Of a stretch of 17,808 bases of DNA, positions 1 to 7,398 are shown piece by piece. Position 1 is the first letter of the stretch. Each line of letters opens with the position of its first letter. The DNA is from CALMKX01 sp036274895 (lineage in GTDB: Bacteria > Acidobacteriota > Thermoanaerobaculia > Multivoradales > SZUA-115): positions 1-17,808 of the forward strand of contig DASUEU010000029.1 of the NCBI GenBank assembly GCA_036274895.1, in the 5' to 3' direction. Both the position numbers and the translations under genes were made by a program. The notes below the pieces were generated by a model. It had not been told where the DNA came from. It saw only the letters and a list, made by a program, of their open reading frames with translations, and searched no databases.

Positions 1-59
1 GCCCCTACGACCGCCGGGGACATCCCCTCTCTGGTAGGGGCGGCCCCCCGTGGCCGCCC
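1..59. repeat. Composite inverted-repeat element at left edge
   Basis: Two nested inverted repeats are visible. GCCCCTAC at 1-8 is the reverse complement of GTAGGGGC at 34-41, and GGGCGGCC at 38-45 is the reverse complement of GGCCGCCC at 52-59 with a six-base loop. From memory, short dispersed palindromes with GTAGGGGCG ends are common between genes in several GC-rich phyla; I cannot check that here. The left part may be the end of a further copy cut by the window edge. Its position suggests that 1-60 is intergenic, which bears on the start of the next gene. Confidence 0.45.
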
Positions 60-75
60 TCCGGGCCTACTCCTC

Positions 76-3000
76 GTGGTCCTCGCCGTGGCCTTCCTCG
101 CCCCTGCCATCTCCGCCCAGACCCTCGACTCCTTCGACGACGCCACCCGCTGGCAGGTGCTGCCTTCGGACGGGGTGGCGGCTGCCATCGCCGTGGAAGA
201 CGGGTCGCTGCGGCTGGACTTCGACTTCCAGGGCCACGCCGGCTACGTGGTGCTGCGCCGGACCCTGACCCTCGACCTGCCGGGCAACTACGTCCTGCGC
301 CTGGCCCTGCGCGGCGAGGCCCCGGCCAACAACCTCGAGCTGAAGCTGATCGACCCCAGCCTCGAGAACGTCTGGTGGATGAACCGCCGAGCCTTCCGGC
401 CGCCGCGGGAGCGGACCGTGCTCACCACCCGCAAGCGGGACGTCACCTTCGCCTGGGGGCCAGCCGGAGGCGGCGAGCTCTCCCGGGTGGCGGCGATCGA
501 GATCGCCGTCTCGGCCGCCGAGGGAGGCCGCGGCTCGCTCTGGTTCGACGCTCTCGAGCTCGAGGCCCGGCCGCCGGATACCCCCTGGCGCGGCACCCCG
601 CGGGCCACGGCGAGCGCCGAGGAGCCGGGAGGCGCGGCCGGCCTCGCCCTGGATGGCGACCCCGCCACGGCCTGGCGGGCGCCGGGCGGGGGAGCGGTGT
701 GGCAGGTGGACTTCGAGGCACCGCGGGAGATGGGCGGCCTCGCCCTCGACTGGGACCCGGCCTCCCGCCCCCGCGCCTATCGCCTGGAGCGCTCCCTCGA
801 CGGCAAGACCTGGGAGCCGGTGGCCGCCCCCACCCGGGCCGGTGGCGCCACGGACTGGCTGAGCACGCCGGACGCCGAGGCCCGCTACCTGCGGTTGACC
901 GTGGGCTCGGGGGAGCCGGGCGCGGCCCTCTGCGAGGTGCGGGTGCTGCCCCTGGCCGTGGGGGCCAGCGCCAACGACCTGTTCTCGGCCATCGCCTTCG
1001 AGGCCGAGCGAGGGGACTTTCCCCGGGGCTTCCTGGGCGAGGCCGCGTTCTGGACCGTGCTCGGCCGGGACGGCGATGCGGACGAGGCCCTGCTCAACGA
1101 GGACGGCGCCCTCGAGATCGGCCGCGGCGCCTTCTCGATCGAGCCCTTCCTGCTCGCCGACGGCCGGCTGCTCAGCTGGGCCCAGGCTCGGCCGCGGGTG
1201 GGGCTGGCCGAGGGAGATCTGCCCCTGCCCTTCGTCCACCTCGCCTTCGCACCCGGCTGGCGGCTGGAGGTGGACGCCCTGGTGCCGGTCACCGGCTTCC
1301 GCGGCGCCTTCGCCCGCTACCGCCTGGTGAACGAGGGGCCGGTGCCCCGGCGGGCGCGGCTGGTGCTGGCGGCCCGGCCCTTCCAGGTCAACCCGCCGTG
1401 GCAGTTCTTGAACCAGCCCGGGGGGATGGCCAGCCTGGGTCGGGTCGTGGTGGAGGGACCGCGGCTGCGGGTGGACGACCGCCCGCCCCTGCGCTTCACC
1501 CCCGCGCCGGCGGCCGGCGGCGCCCTGGCCTTCGAGGAAGGCCCTCTCGCCTCCCTGCTGCGCTCCGGCGGCTTTCCCGAGCGGCAAGAGGCGGTGGACG
1601 AGAGGGGTTGGGCCTCCGCGGCCCTGGCCTGGGACTTGGAGCTCAGGGCCGGGGAAGCGAAGAGCGTCTTGCTCGCCGTGCCCTTCTCGGCCGCCGGGGC
1701 CGGCCGCGAGGCCACCGAGGAGAGCTTCGAGGCCGCCCGCCGAGAGGCGGCCGCCTGGTGGCGGGAGCGGGTGGGGGCGGTGCGCTTCGAGCTGCCGGCG
1801 CCGGTCGCGGAGCTGGCGCCGCTCGCCCGCACCGTGCTGGCCCACGTGCTGATCAACCGCGACGGCCGGGCGATCCAGCCCGGCTCCCGCTCCTACGAAC
1901 GCTCCTGGATCCGCGACGGCGCCCTCACCTCCTCGGCCCTGCTGCGCTTCGGGGTGACGGACGCGGCCCGCGACTTCCTGGCCTGGTTCGCGCCCTTCCA
2001 GTTCCCCACCGGCAAGGTGCCCTGCTGCGTGGACCGCCGTGGCGCCGACCCCGTGCCCGAGCACGACAGCCCCGGCGAGCTGCTCTTCCTGGCCGCGGAG
2101 GTGTTGCGCTACAGCGGGGACCGAGCGCTGGTGGAGCGCCTCTGGCCGCAGGTGGAGGCGACCGTGGCCTACCTCGACAGCCTGCGCCAGCAGCGGCGCA
2201 CCGAGGAGTACCGGCAGCCCGAGAAGCGGGCCTTCTTCGGCCTGCTGCCCGAGTCGATCAGCCACGAGGGCTACTCGGCCAAGCCCATGCACTCCTACTG
2301 GGACGATTTCTGGGCTTTGCGGGGTCTGCGTGACGCCGTCTACCTGGCGGAGGCACTGGGCCATGCCGAGCGGGCCCGGCAGTGGGCGGCGATGCGGGAC
2401 GAATTCGCGGCCGACCTCCACGCCTCCCTGCGAAGGGTGATCGCCGAGCGCGGCCTCGACACCCTGCCGGCCTCGGTGGAGCTGGCGGACTTCGACCCGG
2501 CCTCCTCGGCCCTCGCCCTCTACCCCGGCGGCGAGCTGCCCCGCCTGCCCGAGGGCCCCACCCGGCGGACCTTCGAGCGCTACTTCGAGGAGGTCTCCGC
2601 CCGCTGGCAGGGCAAGAGATCCTGGGACGCTTACACCCCCTACGAGCTGCGCCTGGTGGGCACCCTGGTGCGCCTGGGCGAGCGAGAGAAGGCGGCGCAG
2701 CTGCTGGCCTGGTTGGTCGCGGATCGCCGGCCCCCGGCCTGGAACCAGTGGCCGGAGGTCACCTTCAAAGACGCCCGCGCCCCCCGCTTCCTGGGCGACC
2801 TGCCCCACACCTGGGTGGGCTCGGAGTACCTGCGCTCGCTGGCCGACGTCTTCGCCTACGAGGGGGAGCCCGGCGAGCTGGTGCTGGCGGACGGCATCCC
2901 CCTCTCCTGGCTCGCCGCCGGCCCGGTGGGGGTCCAGGGCCTGCGCACGCCCTGGGGCCCCCTCGACCTGCGGGTCACCCGGGAAGGCGACACCGTGCGC

Positions 3001-3153
3001 GTGCGGGTGGGGGAGGGGCTCACGGTCCCGCCAGGCTGCCGGCTGCGGCTGCGGTCCCCCTTCCCGGGGGGCGAGGACGTCACCGTCGCTGCGCTGCCGG
3101 CGGAGGTGGTGTTTCGGTGGGGCCGGGGAGGCTCGGGTCCGGCGAGGGATTGA
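76..3153 (+). CDS. Secreted glycoside-hydrolase-like protein with discoidin (F5/8 type C) domain
   Basis: About 1025 residues. The N-terminus is a hydrophobic export signal ending near AISA-Q (residue 15). Residues about 17-165 look like a carbohydrate-binding-type beta-sandwich (DSFDDATRWQV start). About 174-295 is a discoidin-like domain (LDGDPATAWRAP, then YRLERSLDGKTWEPV and RYLRLTV). About 300-560 is a beta-rich linker domain. About 575-950 is a helical region typical of six-hairpin glycosidases: SYERSWIRDGAL at 606-617 resembles the substrate-binding Arg-Asp of GH15-type enzymes (R613, D614), and SYWDDFWALRGL around 741-752 with nearby E726 are candidate active-site elements. Family knowledge suggests hydrolysis of a glycan outside the cytoplasm; substrate unknown. 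The start is uncertain: GTG at 76 gives a signal peptide with no positively charged n-region, no ribosome site is obvious, and the frame stays open to base 1, so translation could begin before the window. The last codons and stop lie inside a palindrome. It converges on the amidohydrolase gene. Confidence 0.8.
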   Translation: MVLAVAFLAPAISAQTLDSFDDATRWQVLPSDGVAAAIAVEDGSLRLDFDFQGHAGYVVLRRTLTLDLPGNYVLRLALRGEAPANNLELKLIDPSLENVWWMNRRAFRPPRERTVLTTRKRDVTFAWGPAGGGELSRVAAIEIAVSAAEGGRGSLWFDALELEARPPDTPWRGTPRATASAEEPGGAAGLALDGDPATAWRAPGGGAVWQVDFEAPREMGGLALDWDPASRPRAYRLERSLDGKTWEPVAAPTRAGGATDWLSTPDAEARYLRLTVGSGEPGAALCEVRVLPLAVGASANDLFSAIAFEAERGDFPRGFLGEAAFWTVLGRDGDADEALLNEDGALEIGRGAFSIEPFLLADGRLLSWAQARPRVGLAEGDLPLPFVHLAFAPGWRLEVDALVPVTGFRGAFARYRLVNEGPVPRRARLVLAARPFQVNPPWQFLNQPGGMASLGRVVVEGPRLRVDDRPPLRFTPAPAAGGALAFEEGPLASLLRSGGFPERQEAVDERGWASAALAWDLELRAGEAKSVLLAVPFSAAGAGREATEESFEAARREAAAWWRERVGAVRFELPAPVAELAPLARTVLAHVLINRDGRAIQPGSRSYERSWIRDGALTSSALLRFGVTDAARDFLAWFAPFQFPTGKVPCCVDRRGADPVPEHDSPGELLFLAAEVLRYSGDRALVERLWPQVEATVAYLDSLRQQRRTEEYRQPEKRAFFGLLPESISHEGYSAKPMHSYWDDFWALRGLRDAVYLAEALGHAERARQWAAMRDEFAADLHASLRRVIAERGLDTLPASVELADFDPASSALALYPGGELPRLPEGPTRRTFERYFEEVSARWQGKRSWDAYTPYELRLVGTLVRLGEREKAAQLLAWLVADRRPPAWNQWPEVTFKDARAPRFLGDLPHTWVGSEYLRSLADVFAYEGEPGELVLADGIPLSWLAAGPVGVQGLRTPWGPLDLRVTREGDTVRVRVGEGLTVPPGCRLRLRSPFPGGEDVTVAALPAEVVFRWGRGGSGPARD

Positions 3154-3163
3154 AACGCCTCGC
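3142..3163. terminator. Palindromic repeat over the stop codon, copy A; likely bidirectional terminator
   Basis: GCGAGG at 3142-3147 pairs with CCTCGC at 3158-3163 across a ten-base loop. The TGA stop of the glycosidase gene (3151-3153) lies in the loop. The element sits between two convergent genes (the other stops at 3170), the right place for a two-way terminator, but it has no T tract on either side. It matches a second copy at 11419-11440 in 19 of 22 positions, so it is a dispersed repeat and not only a local hairpin. Confidence 0.5.
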
Positions 3164-3169
3164 GAAATC

Positions 3170-4453
3170 TCACCGCGGCCGGCGGTCCACCTCCACCCTC
3201 CCCTCCTTCATCACCCACAGCGGTCGCTCCACGGTGCGGACGTCCTGGAGCGGATCGCCGGCCACGGCCACCAGGTCGGCATAGGCCCCGGGAGCCAGGG
3301 TGCCGATGCGGCCTTCCATCCGGAGGAGCCGAGCGGCCACGGTGGTGGCGGATTGCAGGGCGGCGAGCGGCGTCATCCCCGCCTCGACGAAGAGGGCGAG
3401 CTGGCGGCCGTTGTCGCCGTGGGCCTGCACCCCGGAGTCGGTGCCGTAGGCGATGGGCAAGCCGGCACGGATGGCCTTCCTCAAGCTTTCCATCTTGAGC
3501 CCATAGATGAAGCGCGCCTTCTCGAGCTGGAAGGGCTGGAAGCCCCCGGCCGTGCCGCGGTCGAGCATGGTGGCGTTGGTGATCGGGTTGGGCACCAGGA
3601 AGGTGCCGTGCTCGGCCACCAGCCGGATCGCCTCCTCGTCGAGCATCGAGGCGTGCTCGATCGAGCGCACCCCGGCGCGCACCGCCCGCTTGATGCCCTC
3701 CGTGCCGTGGGCGTGGGCGGCCACGTCCTTGCCCCGCTCGGCGGCGGCCGCCACGGCGGCGCGTAGCTCCTCCTCGGTGTAGTGAGCGGCGCGCGGGTCG
3801 GTGCCGGCGGACATCACGCCGCCGGTGGCCAGCACCTTGATCCAGTCCGCGCCGTACTTGACGTTCTCGCGCACCTTGGCGCGGATCGCCTCCGCGCCGT
3901 CGGCGATCGCCGCGTAGCGTTCCACGTGGATGTCCGCCGGTAGCTCGTTGCGATCGCCGTGGCCGCCGGTCGAGGACAGGGACTTGATCGCCACCAGCAG
4001 GCGCGGCCCCGGCACCGAGCCCTCGGCGATGGCGTCGCGTAAGGCGGCGTCGGCGAAGTCGCGGCTGCCCAGGTCCCGCGCCGTGGTGAAGCCGGCCTCG
4101 AGAGTCCTCCGGGCATTGGCCACACCCTCAATGGCGGCCCGGGCGGCGGTTTGCGTCAGGTCGCCGTAGGGCGTGCTCTCCTGGCTGCCGATCAGGTGCA
4201 CGTGGCAGTCGATCAGCCCGGGCAGCAGGGTCACGTCGCCGAGGTCGTGATCGACCACCTCGCCGTCCTCGCGGTCCGCGAGGGCCACGATCCGGCCCTC
4301 GGCGATGCGCACCACGACGTTGCGGTGCACCGCGCCGGTGGCCGGCTCGAGGGCTCGGTCCGCCGCGACGGTGATGACCCGCGGCGGCTCGGCAAGAGAC
4401 GAGAGGGGAGACGACAGGAGCACGGCGAGCCAGGACGTGGCGAGACGAAGCAT
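3170..4453 (-). CDS. Secreted metal-dependent amidohydrolase (imidazolonepropionase-like / Xaa-Pro dipeptidase-type)
   Basis: 427 residues, complete. The N-terminus is a signal peptide ending near SLA-EPP (about residue 21), so the enzyme is probably periplasmic or secreted. The amidohydrolase-superfamily metal site is intact: HVH at 84-86 after LLPGLIDC, K206 in DWIKVLATGGV (the lysine normally carboxylated to bridge two metals), H247, H267 in IEHA, and D339 in YGTDSG. The C-terminal GTLAPGAYADLVAVAGDPL (384-402) rebuilds the small beta domain typical of the family. Family relatives hydrolyse cyclic amides or dipeptides, often with C-terminal proline; the substrate cannot be read from sequence. 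The ATG at 4453 has a perfect AAGGAGG ribosome site (4459-4465) five bases upstream. The gene is divergent from the S8 protease and convergent with the glycosidase. A role in peptide scavenging beside the protease is possible but unproven. Confidence 0.93.
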   Translation of the reverse strand: MLRLATSWLAVLLSSPLSSLAEPPRVITVAADRALEPATGAVHRNVVVRIAEGRIVALADREDGEVVDHDLGDVTLLPGLIDCHVHLIGSQESTPYGDLTQTAARAAIEGVANARRTLEAGFTTARDLGSRDFADAALRDAIAEGSVPGPRLLVAIKSLSSTGGHGDRNELPADIHVERYAAIADGAEAIRAKVRENVKYGADWIKVLATGGVMSAGTDPRAAHYTEEELRAAVAAAAERGKDVAAHAHGTEGIKRAVRAGVRSIEHASMLDEEAIRLVAEHGTFLVPNPITNATMLDRGTAGGFQPFQLEKARFIYGLKMESLRKAIRAGLPIAYGTDSGVQAHGDNGRQLALFVEAGMTPLAALQSATTVAARLLRMEGRIGTLAPGAYADLVAVAGDPLQDVRTVERPLWVMKEGRVEVDRRPR

Positions 4454-4686
4454 GGAGGCCTCCTTCCGGCGCCGGAGCTTGGCGGAAAGAGGCGCCGCTG
4501 TCGAGCCGTCCGAAGTGGCATCTAGCTCCGGCCTAGCTGCTTAATCCAATGTTCTATCTATTCGATGATTCGACCAGCAGTGAGGAGTGGATCGCTCTGC
4601 GCTCGTCATTCCTTCTCAGGAGGCCGGTAGCGGCGCGAACACCCCTTTTCGTCTCAGCCGTGTCTCTTCAACGAGGAGGAGAAGGT
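4454..4686. promoter_or_regulatory. Divergent intergenic region with an AT-rich patch
   Basis: This 233-base stretch separates the divergent amidohydrolase and S8 protease genes and must hold both leaders. It carries AAGGAGG (4459-4465, minus strand) for the amidohydrolase and GAGGAGGA (4673-4680, plus strand) six bases before the protease ATG. A ten-base perfect palindrome CCGGCGCCGG lies at 4466-4475. Bases about 4541-4575 are strikingly AT-rich for this window and contain TATCTA (4555-4560), a candidate -10 for the protease; I see no convincing -35. No gene is supported: the open frame continuing upstream from 4687 to 4549 lacks a ribosome site and would bury the signal peptide. Confidence 0.4.
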
Positions 4687-7155
4687 ATGAAGCACAAGGT
4701 CGCTGTTGGGTTCGCAGTGGTATGTCTCGAGATCCTGTGGATGCCCCAGGCCGGCTGGGCGAGGGGTGGCAGCCCTCAGGATCCAATCGACATCTCGCCC
4801 GGAGGCCAGTCGATCACGATCGACATCGCGCGTCCCGGTCAAGCTGTGTGGGCTCGTGCCACCTTCCCGGTGACGACCGGCGTTTCGCACGGCGTGTTTG
4901 AGACCGCCGGCAGCGTCGATCCTCGGATCTACCTGTATCAAGACGTGGACCATGCCCAGCAAGACCGCTACTTCCGAGAGGACGACGACTCTGGTCAGGG
5001 AGTCAACGCCAAGATCGAGCAGGTGCTGAGCTATCCGGCCCCCTACTACCTCAAACTGACCCTGTTCAGCGCCAGCTCGACCGGACGTTTCACCCTGCGA
5101 TTCTCCCAGGACTTGCGCCCCCCCGAGGCCTGCCCATCCACGGGCCCTTGTGCGATGGTCGTCGCCGTACGAGGCTTCGGTGCCGCCGCCCGGACCCTGC
5201 GCGTGATGCGGAACATCCGCTACGACCTGCTGGCAGGAACGAGCACGGGTGAGGACATCATCGACCTTTACTACAGCATCTCTCGTGACCTGGTTGGCGA
5301 CCTGCTGACCAACCCGGAGCTGCGAGGTGAGCTGCTCGGCCGCATCGTTCCGCTGATGCCCCTGCTCGAGGAGGTCTCGCGGGTGGCGGTCGGGCAACCG
5401 ACTGGGCATGTGGTGACCGCCGAGGAAGCCGGACTCGCTTTGGAGCTCGGTGACCTGATCCTCGAGCACGTGACGCCCGCCACTGGGCAGCGAGTCCTCG
5501 CCTTGATGGCGAGGATGCAGGTCGAGGCTGCCGTCGGACTCACGGCCGAAGCGGCGCTCGCCGAGCGGGGCCTGCTGCCGGCGGTGCCGAGCCCCTGGGC
5601 GCTCGACGAGGAGCTCCGGGCGTTCCGCCGCGGCGAAGTTCTGGTCAAGCTCCGGGCCCCGGCGACCCCTGCCCTCACCCTGCGCAACGGGCTGCTGGAG
5701 ACGGGCCTCGCCGAGGTCGACCGCGTTCTGCGGCCCTATGTCTTCGAGCAGGCTGGTCCACTCTTCCAGGCAGAGTCGGCCAGAGGCTCGGATCTGTCGC
5801 GGGTGCTGCGGCTCCGGGCAGGCCCGGATGAGGACGTCCTTGCACTCGTGGCGGCGCTTCGCGGCCAACCCGAGGTGGAGTACGCCCAACTGAACGGGCG
5901 GGCCACAGTGCTCTCCGAAGATGTCTACTTCCCTCACCAGTACGGGCTCAACAACCGCACCAATCCGCAGGCGGACATCGACGCCCCCGAGGCATGGAGC
6001 GTCGAGAGGGGTCGGGTCTCCACCCTGGTGGCCGTGATCGATACCGGCATCGACCGCCACCACGCCGACCTGGCGGGCCGAGTTCGGACGGATCTGGGCT
6101 TCGACTTTGCGGATGGGGACCCTGAGGCCAACGACGCTCACGGCCATGGCTCGCACGTGTCAGGCATCCTCGCGGCGGCCGCGGACAACCGCTATGCGAT
6201 CGCCGGCGTTGCCCCGGGAGTCTCGGTGATCCCGATCAAAGTGCTCAGCGACAGCGGTTCCGGTAGCTGGAGTGATGTCGCAGCGGGCATCGTCCATGCG
6301 GCCCAGGTCGGGGCCAGGGTGATCAACCTCAGCCTGGGCGGACCCGACCCCGATCCGGTCGTGGAGGACAGTTTGCGATTCGCAGCCGACCGAGGAGTGC
6401 TGTCGGTCGCCGCAGCCGGGAACGACGGCACAGAGGGCCTGCTGTATCCGGCGAGCTCGCCCTATACCCTGTCGGTGGGTGCTCTCGACGCCGCTAACCA
6501 ACTCGCCTACTTCTCGAACTTCGGGGCCGGCCTGGACCTCACGGCGCCGGGAGTGGACATCGTGAGCTTGTTCCAGGAAGGCCAGGTCTGCAACGCATCG
6601 GGAACCTCGATGGCCACGCCCCACGTTGCGGGCGTCGCGGCCCTGCTGGCCTCGCAAGATGGTGCGGCCGATCGGGTCACGCTGGCAGAGCGGCTCGAGG
6701 ACGGAGCTCGCGACCTCGGCCAGCCTGGCTATGACACCCGATTCGGTTGGGGCGGGGTCAACGCAGCCCGGTCGTTGGCCCTGGGAGCGCCAGCGCCGGG
6801 GGCGGCCTGTTCTCCGGCAGCAAACCGGATGTGCCTGCTCGGCAATCGGTTCTCGGTCATGGTGGACTGGCGGACGGCGAACAGCCAGCAAGGTACCGGC
6901 TCGGTGGTCCCCCTCTCCGCGGTCTCGGGGCTGTTCTACTTCTTCAGCCAGGACAACATCGAGATGCTTTTCAAGATCATCGACGGCTGTGGCCTGAACG
7001 ATCGGTTCTGGGTCTTTTTCGCCGCAACCACCAATGCCGATCTGACGGTGCGCGTCACGGACACGCGCACTGGGCAGGTCAGGGAGTACCGGAATCCCCT
7101 AGGCCAGGCCGCCCTCCCGGTGCAGGACACGGGGGCGTTCGCCACCTGTCCTTGA
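4687..7155 (+). CDS. Secreted multidomain S8 (subtilisin-family) serine protease
   Basis: 822 residues from ATG 4687, chosen because GAGGAGGA lies six bases upstream and a signal peptide (MKHKVAVGFAVVC, cleavage near AGWA) follows; a start at 4549 would add 46 residues ahead of it. Order of parts: about 28-145 a PPC-like beta domain (IDISPGGQSITIDIARPGQ, then YYLKLTLF); about 149-300 a helical segment opening with a Cys pair and containing YDLLAGTSTGEDIIDLYYSI, resembling CFI-box proteins; about 315-420 a fervidolysin-type propeptide (GEVLVKLRAP, then PEVEYAQLNG); about 440-700 the subtilisin domain with D452 (VIDTGID), H487 (HGHGSHVSG), N579 (AAGNDG) and S641 (GTSMATPHVAG), a complete catalytic set. 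Residues 708-820 are a separate domain (MCLLGNRFSV, GLFYFFSQDNIEM, NDRFWVFFAATTN, VTDTRTG) that I associate with acidobacterial secreted proteins. The enzyme is probably exported and self-processed; target unknown. Base composition looks less extreme than in its neighbours. A strong hairpin follows the stop. Confidence 0.93.
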   Translation: MKHKVAVGFAVVCLEILWMPQAGWARGGSPQDPIDISPGGQSITIDIARPGQAVWARATFPVTTGVSHGVFETAGSVDPRIYLYQDVDHAQQDRYFREDDDSGQGVNAKIEQVLSYPAPYYLKLTLFSASSTGRFTLRFSQDLRPPEACPSTGPCAMVVAVRGFGAAARTLRVMRNIRYDLLAGTSTGEDIIDLYYSISRDLVGDLLTNPELRGELLGRIVPLMPLLEEVSRVAVGQPTGHVVTAEEAGLALELGDLILEHVTPATGQRVLALMARMQVEAAVGLTAEAALAERGLLPAVPSPWALDEELRAFRRGEVLVKLRAPATPALTLRNGLLETGLAEVDRVLRPYVFEQAGPLFQAESARGSDLSRVLRLRAGPDEDVLALVAALRGQPEVEYAQLNGRATVLSEDVYFPHQYGLNNRTNPQADIDAPEAWSVERGRVSTLVAVIDTGIDRHHADLAGRVRTDLGFDFADGDPEANDAHGHGSHVSGILAAAADNRYAIAGVAPGVSVIPIKVLSDSGSGSWSDVAAGIVHAAQVGARVINLSLGGPDPDPVVEDSLRFAADRGVLSVAAAGNDGTEGLLYPASSPYTLSVGALDAANQLAYFSNFGAGLDLTAPGVDIVSLFQEGQVCNASGTSMATPHVAGVAALLASQDGAADRVTLAERLEDGARDLGQPGYDTRFGWGGVNAARSLALGAPAPGAACSPAANRMCLLGNRFSVMVDWRTANSQQGTGSVVPLSAVSGLFYFFSQDNIEMLFKIIDGCGLNDRFWVFFAATTNADLTVRVTDTRTGQVREYRNPLGQAALPVQDTGAFATCP

Positions 7156-7167
7156 CAGCCTCCGACG

Positions 7168-7207
7168 CCGAGGCGCGGCACCACGGCTTTGTGGTGCCGC
7201 CCCTCGG
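7168..7207 (+). terminator. Strong hairpin after the S8 protease gene
   Basis: GCGGCACCAC (7175-7184) is perfectly complementary to GTGGTGCCGC (7191-7200) across the loop GGCTTT. After one mismatch (7174/7201), six further pairs extend the stem (7168-7173 with 7202-7207). The hairpin begins 12 bases after the protease stop, so a terminator or mRNA 3' end stabiliser is likely. It lacks a T tract, so intrinsic termination is not assured. The remaining roughly 190 bases up to the helicase hold no gene that I can support. Confidence 0.6.
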
Positions 7208-7398
7208 AGCGCTCCTCCCCGCGCCAGGCGTGTCGAGCTCGTGAGCTTTCTCATCGAGACCTGCCCGGTCTGAGCCCGAACTCCTCCACCCGGTCCCTTC
7301 CTGCGAAGGATCGAGGGAGCTGCTCAGAGCGGGTGATTGCCGGCGGACCCACGAATCGGCATTGCAGCACGCCGGGCGCCACCATGTAGGATGGCCCG

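Noticed and set aside
67..2808. A 913-codon open frame on the minus strand opposite the glycosidase gene
   Set aside because: It is an antisense shadow of a GC-rich gene: glycine-, arginine- and proline-rich low-complexity protein, no domain, no ribosome site, while the plus-strand product has clear domains.
4549..4686. 46-residue N-terminal extension of the secreted S8 protease
   Set aside because: GAGGAGGA six bases before ATG 4687 and an immediate signal peptide make the later start far more likely; the extension lies in the AT-rich leader.
7189..7389. Short open frame between the secreted protease and the helicase
   Set aside because: No ribosome site, no recognisable protein features, and it begins inside the terminator hairpin.
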